NCBI GenBank assembly: GCA_021647715.1
Contig: JAKIUE010000013.1
Coordinates: 1-35,338, forward strand
Length of the DNA stretch: 35,338 nt
Direction of reading: 5' to 3'
Source: Sulfurovum sp.
Lineage (GTDB): Bacteria; Campylobacterota; Campylobacteria; Campylobacterales; Sulfurovaceae
The position numbers and the translations under genes were made by a program. Of this stretch, positions 28,131 to 34,662 are shown piece by piece; within the stretch, counting starts at the first letter, position 1, and each line of letters begins with the position of its first letter. Below the pieces are notes generated by a model that saw only the letters and a program-made list of their open reading frames with translations, ran no database searches and had not been told where the DNA came from.

Positions 28131-28637
28131 ATGCAAAATTACACAACATCTGAAATCCAGTCTATTACTCTCTTGGTATTGTTTTTACTTTACTTTGTAT
28201 GGAAAATAAAAAGAATAACCAGAAGATATAAAAATAAGTCTTTACTTAAAAGAAATAGAACATTAAAAAAACTTAAACGTCTCTCGTGGGATGATTTTGA
28301 AGTTTTGTGTATGCAACTATTTTCAAAGATGGGTTGGAGTGTAAAAGGTAATGAAAAAAAAGGTGCAGATGGTGGGGTAGATATTTGGATGCAAAAACGT
28401 TCATTTACTAAAAAAAATATCACAGCAATTGTCCAGTGTAAACGTTATGATGATGCTCTAGTAACAGTAAAAGTCATACGTGAAATGTATGGACTTATGC
28501 ACGAACATGGAGTAACAGAAGCCTACATAGTAACTACTAGCCGTTTTACAAAAGAGTGTTATCCTTTTGTAGAAGGGAAAAAGATGAGACTTATAGACGG
28601 TACTGGACTTTTAAAGTATATACATAAATATGCTTAG
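28131..28637 (+). CDS. Membrane-anchored Mrr-type endonuclease domain protein
   Basis: PD-(D/E)XK-type nuclease of the Mrr_cat family, associated with restriction of modified or foreign DNA. The 168-residue protein has a membrane helix (about 11-26), a very basic stretch (25-50), then the nuclease domain: LSWDDFEVLCMQLFSKMGW, the catalytic core GADGGVDIWM with D84 and VQCKRY with Q102 and K104, and a GLMHEHGVTEAYIVTTSRFT segment. No target-recognition domain is present, unlike full Mrr. It lies between slyD and fabD, which I recall as neighbours in Campylobacter, so it looks inserted. Confidence 0.85.
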   Translation: MQNYTTSEIQSITLLVLFLLYFVWKIKRITRRYKNKSLLKRNRTLKKLKRLSWDDFEVLCMQLFSKMGWSVKGNEKKGADGGVDIWMQKRSFTKKNITAIVQCKRYDDALVTVKVIREMYGLMHEHGVTEAYIVTTSRFTKECYPFVEGKKMRLIDGTGLLKYIHKYA

Positions 28638-28655
28638 TGTAGGTGTACTAAGTGT

Positions 28656-28829
28656 TTATGGCTTTTCTTCATACTTTTCAAAATCTTCTTTTTTAACCCC
28701 ACAGTCTGGACACTCCCAATCATCAGGTATATCTTCAAATGCGGTACCTGGGGCTATGTCACCATCGGGGTCTCCGATTTCAGGATCATAGATGTAATCA
28801 CATACAGTACAAATATATTTTTGGCTCAT
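28656..28829 (-). CDS. Rubredoxin
   Basis: Small one-iron electron-transfer protein. The 57-residue product has the two Fe-binding knuckles [11 protein letters not shown] (Cys7, Cys10) and [13 protein letters not shown] (Cys40, Cys43), plus the conserved [24 protein letters not shown] between them. The start ATG (28829) has AAGGAAAA before it. Rubredoxins in anaerobes and microaerophiles commonly donate electrons to rubrerythrin or superoxide reductase; no such partner is in the window. It ends 18 bases from the convergent Mrr-like gene. Confidence 0.97.
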   Translation of the reverse strand: MSQKYICTVCDYIYDPEIGDPDGDIAPGTAFEDIPDDWECPDCGVKKEDFEKYEEKP

Positions 28830-28896
28830 AATTTTCCTTTTTATGTATATTATTGTATTTGTGTGTAGTGTGTGTAGAGTCCTTGTAATAATAAAA

Positions 28897-28905
28897 TGGT
28901 AAAAT
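28897..28905 (+). promoter_or_regulatory. Extended -10 promoter for fabD
   Basis: TGGTAAAAT (TG-n-TAAAAT) at 28897-28905 lies 34 bp before fabD, in the gap between the divergent rubredoxin gene and fabD. Confidence 0.5.
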
Positions 28906-28939
28906 ATACGAAATATTATTACTTAAATAAAGGACAAGT

Positions 28940-29881
28940 ATGTCAATCAAATGTGCATTTGTATTTCCAGGTCAAGGGTCACAAGCAGTGGGTATGGGAC
29001 AAGACTTTTTTAATCATTCAGAAGTGGCTAAAAAGATGCTCATAGATGCCAGTACACAAACAGGCATAGACTTTACAGAATTGATGTTTCAAGAAAGTGC
29101 AATGTTGGGACAAACTGAATACACGCAACCTGCTATTTTACTTGTAGGTGCTATGGCACATAAGTTGTTTATTGATGCTACAGATATAAGGCCTGTACTT
29201 ACTATGGGACACTCTTTGGGTGAGTTTACTGCTTTGGTTGCTGCTGGTGCATTAGATGCAGTCGATGCTGTGAAACTGGTAAACCTTAGAGGTCAGCTGA
29301 TGGCTAAAGCATGTTCTAAACAAGAAGTAGGGATGATGGTATCTTTAGGGCTTGATGATGAAACGGTAGAAAAACTTTGCCAAGAGCAAAGAGATGCAGG
29401 GCTTCAGGTTTGGGCTGTGAACTATAACGCAGATGGTCAAATAGTCATCGCTGGGATTAAAAAAGATTTAGAACTTTTTGCACCTATGGTGAAAGAAGCA
29501 GGGGCAAAAAGAGCAATGTTGCTTGACATGTCCGTGGCTTCTCACTGTCCTTTACTAGAAAGTGCATCTGCACCACTAGAGGCAAAGCTCAAAGAGATGC
29601 TTAAAGATGAGTTCATCGCACCGGTTATTTCAAATGTAACGGCTAAGGCGTATAACACTAAAGCAGAAGCATTAGATTTATTGCCTCAGCAGTTAGTCAA
29701 GCCTGTGTTGTATAAGCACTCTATGGCAAATATTGATGATGATGTGGATTGCTATATTGAGTTTGGACATGGAAATGTGTTGAAGGGACTTAACCGTAAG
29801 GCTACGAAGAAACCACATTTTAATGTGAGTGATATGGCTTCTTTGGAGGCTACGATTGTGGCAATAAAAGAACTTGGATAG
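28940..29881 (+). CDS. fabD: Malonyl-CoA:ACP transacylase
   Basis: Moves malonyl from CoA to acyl carrier protein, supplying fatty acid elongation. The 313-residue protein has FVFPGQGSQAVGMG (8-20), the nucleophile elbow GHSLGEF with Ser92, VNLRGQLM, and the SVASHCPLLESA region with the active-site His. AAAGGAC precedes the ATG. A structured repeat element follows the stop. Confidence 0.97.
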   Translation: MSIKCAFVFPGQGSQAVGMGQDFFNHSEVAKKMLIDASTQTGIDFTELMFQESAMLGQTEYTQPAILLVGAMAHKLFIDATDIRPVLTMGHSLGEFTALVAAGALDAVDAVKLVNLRGQLMAKACSKQEVGMMVSLGLDDETVEKLCQEQRDAGLQVWAVNYNADGQIVIAGIKKDLELFAPMVKEAGAKRAMLLDMSVASHCPLLESASAPLEAKLKEMLKDEFIAPVISNVTAKAYNTKAEALDLLPQQLVKPVLYKHSMANIDDDVDCYIEFGHGNVLKGLNRKATKKPHFNVSDMASLEATIVAIKELG

Positions 29882-29908
29882 TATTTTTTGTTTAATTACC
29901 ATTTAGTT

Positions 29909-30052
29909 TAACTGTGGTGTTGTTATTCTCTTTACTTTTCTAGAAAAGTAAAATAAAAGTCGTCTCTCCTCTCATGCAATCCCGCAGGTACGAGGACAAA
30001 TCACTTCGTTTTCAAGGGTGTTCTGAGAGACAAGGCACGCTTTGCGTGATTA
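29909..30052 (+). repeat. Structured intergenic element, copy A (before mtnN)
   Basis: A 144-nt sequence, closely matched at 30814-30957. In order it holds a 22-bp perfect palindrome around TTCTAGAA (29931-29952), a stem GTCTCTC (29962) with GAGAGAC (30025), a 35-nt core (29968-30002) identical in both copies, an invariant TTTCAAGGGTGTT, and a hairpin CACGC-TTT-GCGTG (30036-30048). Stem positions differ between copies but remain paired. The strand is arbitrary. Confidence 0.9.
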
Positions 30053-30058
30053 ATGAAT

Positions 30059-30071
30059 GTGGCTTTGCCAC
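30059..30071 (+). other. Short hairpin just before the mtnN ribosome-binding site
   Basis: GTGGC-TTT-GCCAC forms a 5-bp hairpin that ends a few bases before the GTGGAG site of mtnN. It is present only beside copy A of the structured element and may affect mtnN initiation. Confidence 0.45.
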
Positions 30072-30085
30072 GAGTGGAGATTTAT

Positions 30086-30775
30086 ATGAAAATAGCTATT
30101 ATGGGGGCTATGCCTGAAGAGGTGGAGCCTATTGTTGCTAAGTTGAATAACTTAAAAAAGACGGATTATGCTGCCAATACCTACTATGAAGGTACGTATA
30201 ATGATCAAGAAGTGGTTGTAGCTTACTCTAAGATAGGTAAAGTTTTTGCTACTTTGACAGCTACTATACTTATAGAGAAGTTTGGCTGTGATACTTTACT
30301 TTTCTCTGGTGTGGCTGGTGCAATAAGTGATGAGCTTAAGATCGGTGATTTGATTATTGCTGATGGGCTTTGTCAGCATGACTTGGATATTACTGCATTT
30401 GGACATCCTTTTGGCTACGTACCAGAGGGTGAAGTCTGTATTCCTTCAGATGTAGAGCTACGAAATGTTGCCAAAGAGGTGGCTGCTTCTAAAGGTTTAG
30501 TACTTAAAGAAGGTATCATCGCTACGGGTGACCAGTTCGTAGCCAATGCAGAGCGTAAGGATTGGATAGGTTCTGAGTTTAAGGCGGATGCTTTAGAGAT
30601 GGAAGGTGCTTCGGTAGCTGTGGTGTGTTCTTCGCTGGGTGTGCCATTTTTTATTCTTCGTGCTATCTCAGATAGTGCAGATATGGATGCGAGTTTTAAT
30701 TTTGATGAATTTCTTGAAAGTTCTGCTAAGATAAGTGCAGATTTTATTCTTTCAATGGTGGATGCGATAAAATAG
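30086..30775 (+). CDS. mtnN: MTA/SAH nucleosidase (also aminofutalosine nucleosidase)
   Basis: Cleaves methylthioadenosine and S-adenosylhomocysteine; in Campylobacter and Helicobacter the same enzyme hydrolyses 6-amino-6-deoxyfutalosine for menaquinone synthesis. The 229-residue protein starts MKIAIMGAMPEEVEPIV with catalytic E12, and has FSGVAGAI, the substrate loop ATGDQFVAN, LEMEGASVAVVC and FILRAISDSAD with the catalytic Asp. ATG 30086 has GGAG; the earlier ATG at 30053 lies within the hairpin region and is rejected. Flanked by the two copies of the structured element. Confidence 0.95.
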   Translation: MKIAIMGAMPEEVEPIVAKLNNLKKTDYAANTYYEGTYNDQEVVVAYSKIGKVFATLTATILIEKFGCDTLLFSGVAGAISDELKIGDLIIADGLCQHDLDITAFGHPFGYVPEGEVCIPSDVELRNVAKEVAASKGLVLKEGIIATGDQFVANAERKDWIGSEFKADALEMEGASVAVVCSSLGVPFFILRAISDSADMDASFNFDEFLESSAKISADFILSMVDAIK

Positions 30776-30813
30776 TTTAGGTTTTATATGTTTGTCATAG
30801 TTCCTTATTGCTG

Positions 30814-30957
30814 TAACTGTGGCGTTGTTATTCTTCGTACTTTTCTAGAAAAGTACGCAAAAGTCGTCATTCCTCTCATGCAATCCCGCAGGTACGAGGA
30901 CAAATCGCTCTGCTTTCAAGGGTGTTAGGAACGACAAGGCACACTATCGTGTGATTA
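30814..30957 (+). repeat. Structured intergenic element, copy B (between mtnN and PP-loop ATPase gene)
   Basis: 144-nt partner of 29909-30052. The palindrome (30836-30857) has outer bases CGT/ACG in place of TTT/AAA. The identical 35-nt core is at 30872-30906. The last hairpin is CACAC-TATC-GTGTG (30939-30952). The outer stem pairs GTCATTCC (30866) with GGAACGAC (30928) with one mismatch. Confidence 0.9.
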
Positions 30958-30972
30958 GATGAGAGGTAAGTA

Positions 30973-31782
30973 GTGAATACAGAACAAGATAAGCAAAGAC
31001 GATCTAAAGCTAAGACTATACCTATGAGTAAAAAACTACTCAAAGTCATAGGCAAAACCAATGCTGAATTTAAACTCATAGGTGAGGGGGATAAGGTACT
31101 TGTGGGACTCAGTGGAGGGAAAGATTCTCTTTCACTTATACATGCACTTAAACACATACAACGTCATGCGCCATTTCGTTTTGAATTTGAGGCGTGTACG
31201 ATTAAGTATGGGATGCCTGATGAGCATTATGAGTTTTTAACGAAACATTGCGAAGAGTACGAGATAAAACATCATGTTTATGACACAAATATCTTTGAAG
31301 TATCTCAAGATGCTATACGTGAAAACTCCTCATTTTGTAGTTACTTTTCTCGTATGAGAAGAGGGGCACTCTATAGTTTCGCAGAAGATCATGGATTTAA
31401 TAAAATCGCTCTTGGTCATCATTTTGATGATACAGTAGAGAGCTTTTTTATGAACATGTTTTACAACGGAAGCATGAGAGCCTTAGCACCTATATACAAG
31501 ACAAGTCGTGGTGTACACCTCATACGTCCACTCATACAAGTACGTGAGCGTCAGCTACGTGATTTTGCTACAGAAAATAATTTACAAATCATCGGTGATG
31601 AGGCCTGTCCTGCCATGCTAAAAGATGTCAAAATGCCTCATGCAAGAGCCAGTACCAAGGCATGGCTCGCAGACATTGAAGCTAACAATAAAGATGCATT
31701 TAAAATGTTTAAAGCCTCGTTTAAACACATACATGATGATACTTTTTTAGACCCTGAGCGTTGGGATAGGGATGATATTTAG
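30973..31782 (+). CDS. TtcA-like PP-loop ATPase
   Basis: N-type ATP pyrophosphatase related to TtcA, which thiolates cytidine 32 of tRNA using an Fe-S cluster. The 269-residue protein has the PP-loop VGLSGGKDSLSL (S47-S52), FCSYFSRMRRGALY, IALGHHFDDTVESFFMNMFYNG and LIRPLIQVRERQLRDFA. Where TtcA has CSxC, this protein has C122-S-Y-F125, and only C212 remains of the second Cys pair, so cluster ligation differs or is absent. The start is GTG 30973 with AGAGG. From memory the gene keeps its place after fabD-mtnN in Campylobacter. Substrate uncertain. Confidence 0.85.
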   Translation: MNTEQDKQRRSKAKTIPMSKKLLKVIGKTNAEFKLIGEGDKVLVGLSGGKDSLSLIHALKHIQRHAPFRFEFEACTIKYGMPDEHYEFLTKHCEEYEIKHHVYDTNIFEVSQDAIRENSSFCSYFSRMRRGALYSFAEDHGFNKIALGHHFDDTVESFFMNMFYNGSMRALAPIYKTSRGVHLIRPLIQVRERQLRDFATENNLQIIGDEACPAMLKDVKMPHARASTKAWLADIEANNKDAFKMFKASFKHIHDDTFLDPERWDRDDI

Positions 31783-31785
31783 AAA

Positions 31786-32733
31786 CTATTTTGTTATATG
31801 AGCAATGATGTGGTATGCATGGCTAAGAGCAAAGGCTATGGAACCACCTTTTCTTACAGCTATGTCTCCTGCTAGGTATAAACCTTTTGTTTCAGACTCA
31901 AAATTTTTATCTAGAATCGCTTTTTCATTTTCATCAAATGTAACGCCAGAAGATTTTAAAAAATCTACAGGTGCAGTACCGCCTATGGCATATATCACTC
32001 TATCATAGACTGTATAGCTCTCATCATTAAAATGTACCTTTGGACGTTCATTTTCATCCTCGAGAGATGTAATGTCTGTATTCATTTTGATTTCTAATCC
32101 ATATTCAGCACTATATTCATAAAGCATTTTTTTATTTGTGTCATTTACTCTTGTAAACTTTTCTTTTCTATATGCTAGGGTTACATTATTTGTTTGTGCG
32201 AGGTCTATGGCATATTCTATTGCAGAATTTCCTCCACCTACCACAAGGACGTCTTCTCCCTCGGAGGATTTATTTATGTTGAAATTTACTTTGTCTCTAA
32301 GTGAAGATGGAGTTTTATAGTCTGGCTTGTTTGGCTTGCCCATTGTTCCTATAGCAATAATGACATTTTTAGCAACATAGTCTACATTGGATGTAGTTAC
32401 TCTGAATACATCCTTTTCTTTTGTTATCTTTTCGACTTCTAAGTTAAATAAAGTATCAATGTTTTCATTGTCTAACAGTGCATCAAAGTAATCTAATGTA
32501 CTTTCTTTTGTGCCATCTTCAAAGTCAACGGATCCTTTGAGTTCAACCACTATGCCTTTATAGTCTTTGTCCACCCTTTTGCTGTCTTTATAAAACTTTC
32601 TTATGGTTTGTGAATGGTTTTCACCTTTTTCTATCATAAGTACCTTGGTAAGTCCTAATGCTTTTGCTTCGATAGCAGAAGCAATACCAGCAGGCCCACC
32701 ACCAACAATCACTACATCATAGGTATGAGACAT
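31786..32733 (-). CDS. fqrB: FqrB-like flavoprotein, thioredoxin-reductase fold without CxxC
   Basis: FAD- and NAD(P)-binding oxidoreductase. The 315-residue protein has the FAD motif VVIVGGGPAGIASA (8-20), the NADPH motif VLVVGGGNSAIEYA in the middle, and GLYLAGDIAVRKGGSIAFAL at the end. The redox-active CxxC of thioredoxin reductase is absent; indeed the protein has no cysteine at all. The stretch KFYKDSKRVDKDYKGIVVELKG closely resembles what I recall of H. pylori FqrB (HP1164), a flavodoxin:quinone or NADP reductase. AAAGGAG precedes the ATG. It is convergent with the PP-loop gene, three bases apart. Confidence 0.82.
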   Translation of the reverse strand: MSHTYDVVIVGGGPAGIASAIEAKALGLTKVLMIEKGENHSQTIRKFYKDSKRVDKDYKGIVVELKGSVDFEDGTKESTLDYFDALLDNENIDTLFNLEVEKITKEKDVFRVTTSNVDYVAKNVIIAIGTMGKPNKPDYKTPSSLRDKVNFNINKSSEGEDVLVVGGGNSAIEYAIDLAQTNNVTLAYRKEKFTRVNDTNKKMLYEYSAEYGLEIKMNTDITSLEDENERPKVHFNDESYTVYDRVIYAIGGTAPVDFLKSSGVTFDENEKAILDKNFESETKGLYLAGDIAVRKGGSIAFALSHAYHIIAHITK

Positions 32734-32750
32734 TTTAGCTCCTTTGTTGT

Positions 32751-32773
32751 GTATCTAGATACGAAAACTATAG
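32751..32773 (-). promoter_or_regulatory. Promoter with palindromic operator for fqrB-like gene
   Basis: On the reverse strand TGCTATAGT gives an extended -10 (hexamer at 32768-32773). The predicted transcript start falls on the 12-bp perfect palindrome GTATCTAGATAC (32751-32762), a good place for a repressor. Confidence 0.5.
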
Positions 32774-32800
32774 CATAAAAATAATTTATTGAATTTATTT

Positions 32801-32809
32801 TGATATACT
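32801..32809 (+). promoter_or_regulatory. Extended -10 promoter for mntA-hepT
   Basis: TGATATACT (TG-n-TATACT) lies 24 bp before the mntA ATG, with a TTTGGAGG ribosome-binding site at 32821-32828. Confidence 0.5.
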
Positions 32810-32833
32810 AACAAAAAATATTTGGAGGTTTTT

Positions 32834-33154
32834 ATGACAAAAAATTATATTATCAATAAATTATTAGAATTAAAACCTACACTTAAAAAAGAAGGTTTTA
32901 AAATAGTTGGCATATTTGGTTCATATGCAAGAGAAGACTATACTTCTAAAAGTGATATAGATATTTTATATACTTTAACTGACCCACATCAATTTATTAA
33001 ACTAAATGGTGGCTTTGGAGCTTTTACTAAGATACGAGAGATGAAAGAGTTCTTGGCAAAAGAATTTGGTAAAAATGTTGATTTTGTGGAAAAAAGTTCA
33101 CTTAGTCGTACTGGAAAAAAGTATATATTGGAAGACTTAGTAAGTGTCGCATAA
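32834..33154 (+). CDS. mntA: MntA-type nucleotidyltransferase antitoxin
   Basis: Minimal nucleotidyltransferase; in the studied MntA-HepT systems it neutralises HepT by adding AMP to it. The 106-residue protein has the family motif GIFGSYAREDYTSKSDIDIL with GSYAR at 29-33 and metal-binding D41 and D43. The start at ATG 32834 has a near-perfect GGAGG site. It overlaps hepT by 11 nt, so the two are translationally coupled in the order antitoxin then toxin. Confidence 0.9.
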   Translation: MTKNYIINKLLELKPTLKKEGFKIVGIFGSYAREDYTSKSDIDILYTLTDPHQFIKLNGGFGAFTKIREMKEFLAKEFGKNVDFVEKSSLSRTGKKYILEDLVSVA

Positions 33155-33494
33155 AAATTTAGCGAAAGTAGCTTTTGTATTGGAGATGATAGAGAACATA
33201 GAAACAGGATGTAGTCGCCATAGTGGTGTAAATGAAGCATTGGATGATGAAGTAGAAGGACGAGCTGCAATACTTATGTTTCTTCTTCAAATTGGAGAGG
33301 CTTTAAAAAATATAGATGCTAAAGATATGCCTAAATATGACTTAAATAGAGAAATCAAAGGTGCATATGACGTGAGAAACTTTATAGCACATGACTATGA
33401 AGGTGTGAACATCATAGTGATAGAAGCTATTTTGAAAGATAATTTGCCTGAGTTAAAAGTGAAGATGCAAAAGCTTTTTGATGATTGGTCTTGA
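33144..33494 (+). CDS. hepT: HepT-type HEPN-domain RNase toxin
   Basis: HEPN ribonuclease toxin partnered with MntA. The 116-residue, largely helical protein has the HEPN catalytic motif RNFIAHDY (R78 to Y85, form R-x4-H-x-Y), in which Tyr85 is the residue modified in characterised systems. The upstream part MIENIETGCSR and RAAILMFLLQIGEALKN is typical for the family. It starts at GTG 33144 within the mntA 3' end, with no strong ribosome-binding site, consistent with coupling. Confidence 0.9.
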   Translation: MSHKNLAKVAFVLEMIENIETGCSRHSGVNEALDDEVEGRAAILMFLLQIGEALKNIDAKDMPKYDLNREIKGAYDVRNFIAHDYEGVNIIVIEAILKDNLPELKVKMQKLFDDWS

Positions 33495-33514
33495 TATACA
33501 AACAACAGAAAGAT

Positions 33515-33805
33515 ATGATGCACTACCTATATGAAAATCAAAATATCCCACAAAAACTAGAAAAATATATCAAGGAAAACAAAGCACTTCATGCGTATTT
33601 TGATGTGAGTTTTCAAGGGATAAAGCCTAAAAATTATTGTGGCTTTTTGTCTATAGATAATGAGAGTTATTTCATCATTCCTAAAATAGTTGACAATACT
33701 GTAGATGTAGACACACAAAATCTAAATACTTTTATGTATATGCTCATGTATGGCTATGATGTGAACTTAAAGCATGAAGATTTGATGCAAGGTATTATCC
33801 CCTAG
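33515..33805 (+). pseudogene. McrC-like N-terminal fragment, 96 aa
   Basis: Resembles the N-terminal region of McrC-type proteins, partners of McrB in modified-DNA restriction. The clue is the pattern KNYCGFLSIDNESYFIIPKI (in McrC: a V-G-V-I-x-x-G-x-x-x-x-I-x-P-K-I segment) followed by a helical NLNTFMYMLMYGYD stretch. Full McrC proteins are about three to four times longer; here the frame stops at 33805 and the opposite strand is taken by an HNH gene, so the nuclease domain is lost. ATG 33515 or the next codon could start it, with only a weak AGAAAG before it. No mcrB is nearby. It could instead be an unrelated small protein. Confidence 0.5.
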
Positions 33806-34340
33806 ACTTATTATCGCTCAATAATTTTTGATAATATTTTTTCATCACTGGTACATAAAGATCTTCCCAACTTTTTTCATCAATAAGATTACTCTTTGCA
33901 TTGTTACATAATGGACATGCTAATATGATATTAGCACAATCATATGGCAATGAACTGTTTTTCCTTTCAATCTCTAAAGTACCAGAAGAACGCTTAGGAC
34001 TTTTAGTATATGTTTTTATAGAGTCCAAGTATGGTAATACTCTCTTGTCTTTATTAAAAAGTTTATATAATGCTTCTTGTGAAATCCCACAATAGCCACA
34101 TTCCTGAGGTTGCTTTTCATACCAATCGTAAAATTCTTTAAAATTATTCTTGAAAGCATCTTTACGTTTGCCTGTAAATTTTTTATATATTTTTTGTATA
34201 TCGCTTATTAACTTATTCACTTCTTCATCACGAAGCCCTTGAAGCTCTTTTCTAGATATATTCATTGATTTTTCAATTTCAGGATAAGTCTTCTTTTGAA
34301 AACTATAAAGATTTATAAATTCATGTTGATTATTTGTCAT
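33795..34340 (-). CDS. HNH-like endonuclease domain protein
   Basis: Predicted nuclease with a zinc-bound beta-beta-alpha metal finger. The 181-residue protein has a helical N-terminal half with an HTH-like KTYPEIEKSMNISRKELQGL region (18-37), then ECGYCG (Cys81, Cys84), TLEIERKNSSLPYDCANIIL and ACPLCNNAKSN (Cys142, Cys145). The usual D-H pair of HNH is E-R here (E125, R126), a variant I recall in some phage and restriction-associated HNH proteins. AAGGTGA precedes the ATG. Its 3' end overlaps the McrC-like fragment, so an insertion here may have truncated that gene. Confidence 0.75.
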   Translation of the reverse strand: MTNNQHEFINLYSFQKKTYPEIEKSMNISRKELQGLRDEEVNKLISDIQKIYKKFTGKRKDAFKNNFKEFYDWYEKQPQECGYCGISQEALYKLFNKDKRVLPYLDSIKTYTKSPKRSSGTLEIERKNSSLPYDCANIILACPLCNNAKSNLIDEKSWEDLYVPVMKKYYQKLLSDNKSRG

Positions 34341-34578
34341 TTTAGATTCACCTTCTTAAGATATAACTATCTATATAATAGAACACACTGTATTGTTTAT
34401 TATGATATTTTAGTGTAAAAAGAATAAAGTAAATATGTCAAAATATGTCAAAAATAAACCTCCTTAAAATGTACCTAATGTATAGGAGCCTAAATAATTA
34501 TTATTTGTGTAGTCGTATTATTGAGTGAAAATGAAAGTATAAAGGAATGTCAGAAAGAAATATAATAATCATTAACTC
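34341..34578 (+). other. AT-rich gap with tandem and operator-like repeats
   Basis: No gene is seen. The stretch holds two adjoining copies of AAATATGTCA (34431-34440 and 34441-34450) and a degenerate operator-like site CCTA-ATGTA-TAGG (34474-34486), followed by another CCTA at 34489. The latter resembles the half-sites in the operator array at 34594-34660. Confidence 0.5.
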
Positions 34579-34607
34579 TTGACAAAACAAAATTTATAAC
34601 CTATAAT
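34579..34607 (+). promoter_or_regulatory. Consensus sigma-70 promoter of the terminal operon
   Basis: TTGACA (34579-34584) and TATAAT (34602-34607) are both perfect and exactly 17 bp apart, unusually strong for this phylum. The -10 lies within a palindrome, so tight repression is expected. Transcription would start near 34614. Confidence 0.85.
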
Positions 34608-34660
34608 ATAGGTAATAAAATATATTAAATAGGTTATGATGCCTATAAAGTAGGTTATGT
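34594..34660 (+). promoter_or_regulatory. Phased operator array around the promoter
   Basis: A 25-bp palindrome with one mismatched pair is centred on 34606, with inner halves ACCTATA and TATAGGT. Half-sites with TAGGT recur in direct orientation at 34609, 34630 and 34651, exactly 21 bp apart, that is two helical turns. The second and third read TAGGTTATG. An opposing CCTAT lies at 34642. The last site reaches the start codon region of the regulator gene. Confidence 0.75.
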
Positions 34661-34662
34661 GT

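Noticed and set aside
29968-30002. tRNA-like gene in the invariant core of the structured element
   Set aside because: The GC-bracketed core has a vaguely T-arm-like look but no acceptor stem, anticodon arm or CCA context.
30876-31157. Reverse-strand open frame across copy B of the structured element
   Set aside because: It runs from the PP-loop gene into the repeat; the product has no motif and the frame follows the antisense of a conserved gene.
34431-34450. Tandem 10-bp repeats as the edge of a CRISPR array
   Set aside because: Only two adjoining copies without spacers and no cas gene in the window.
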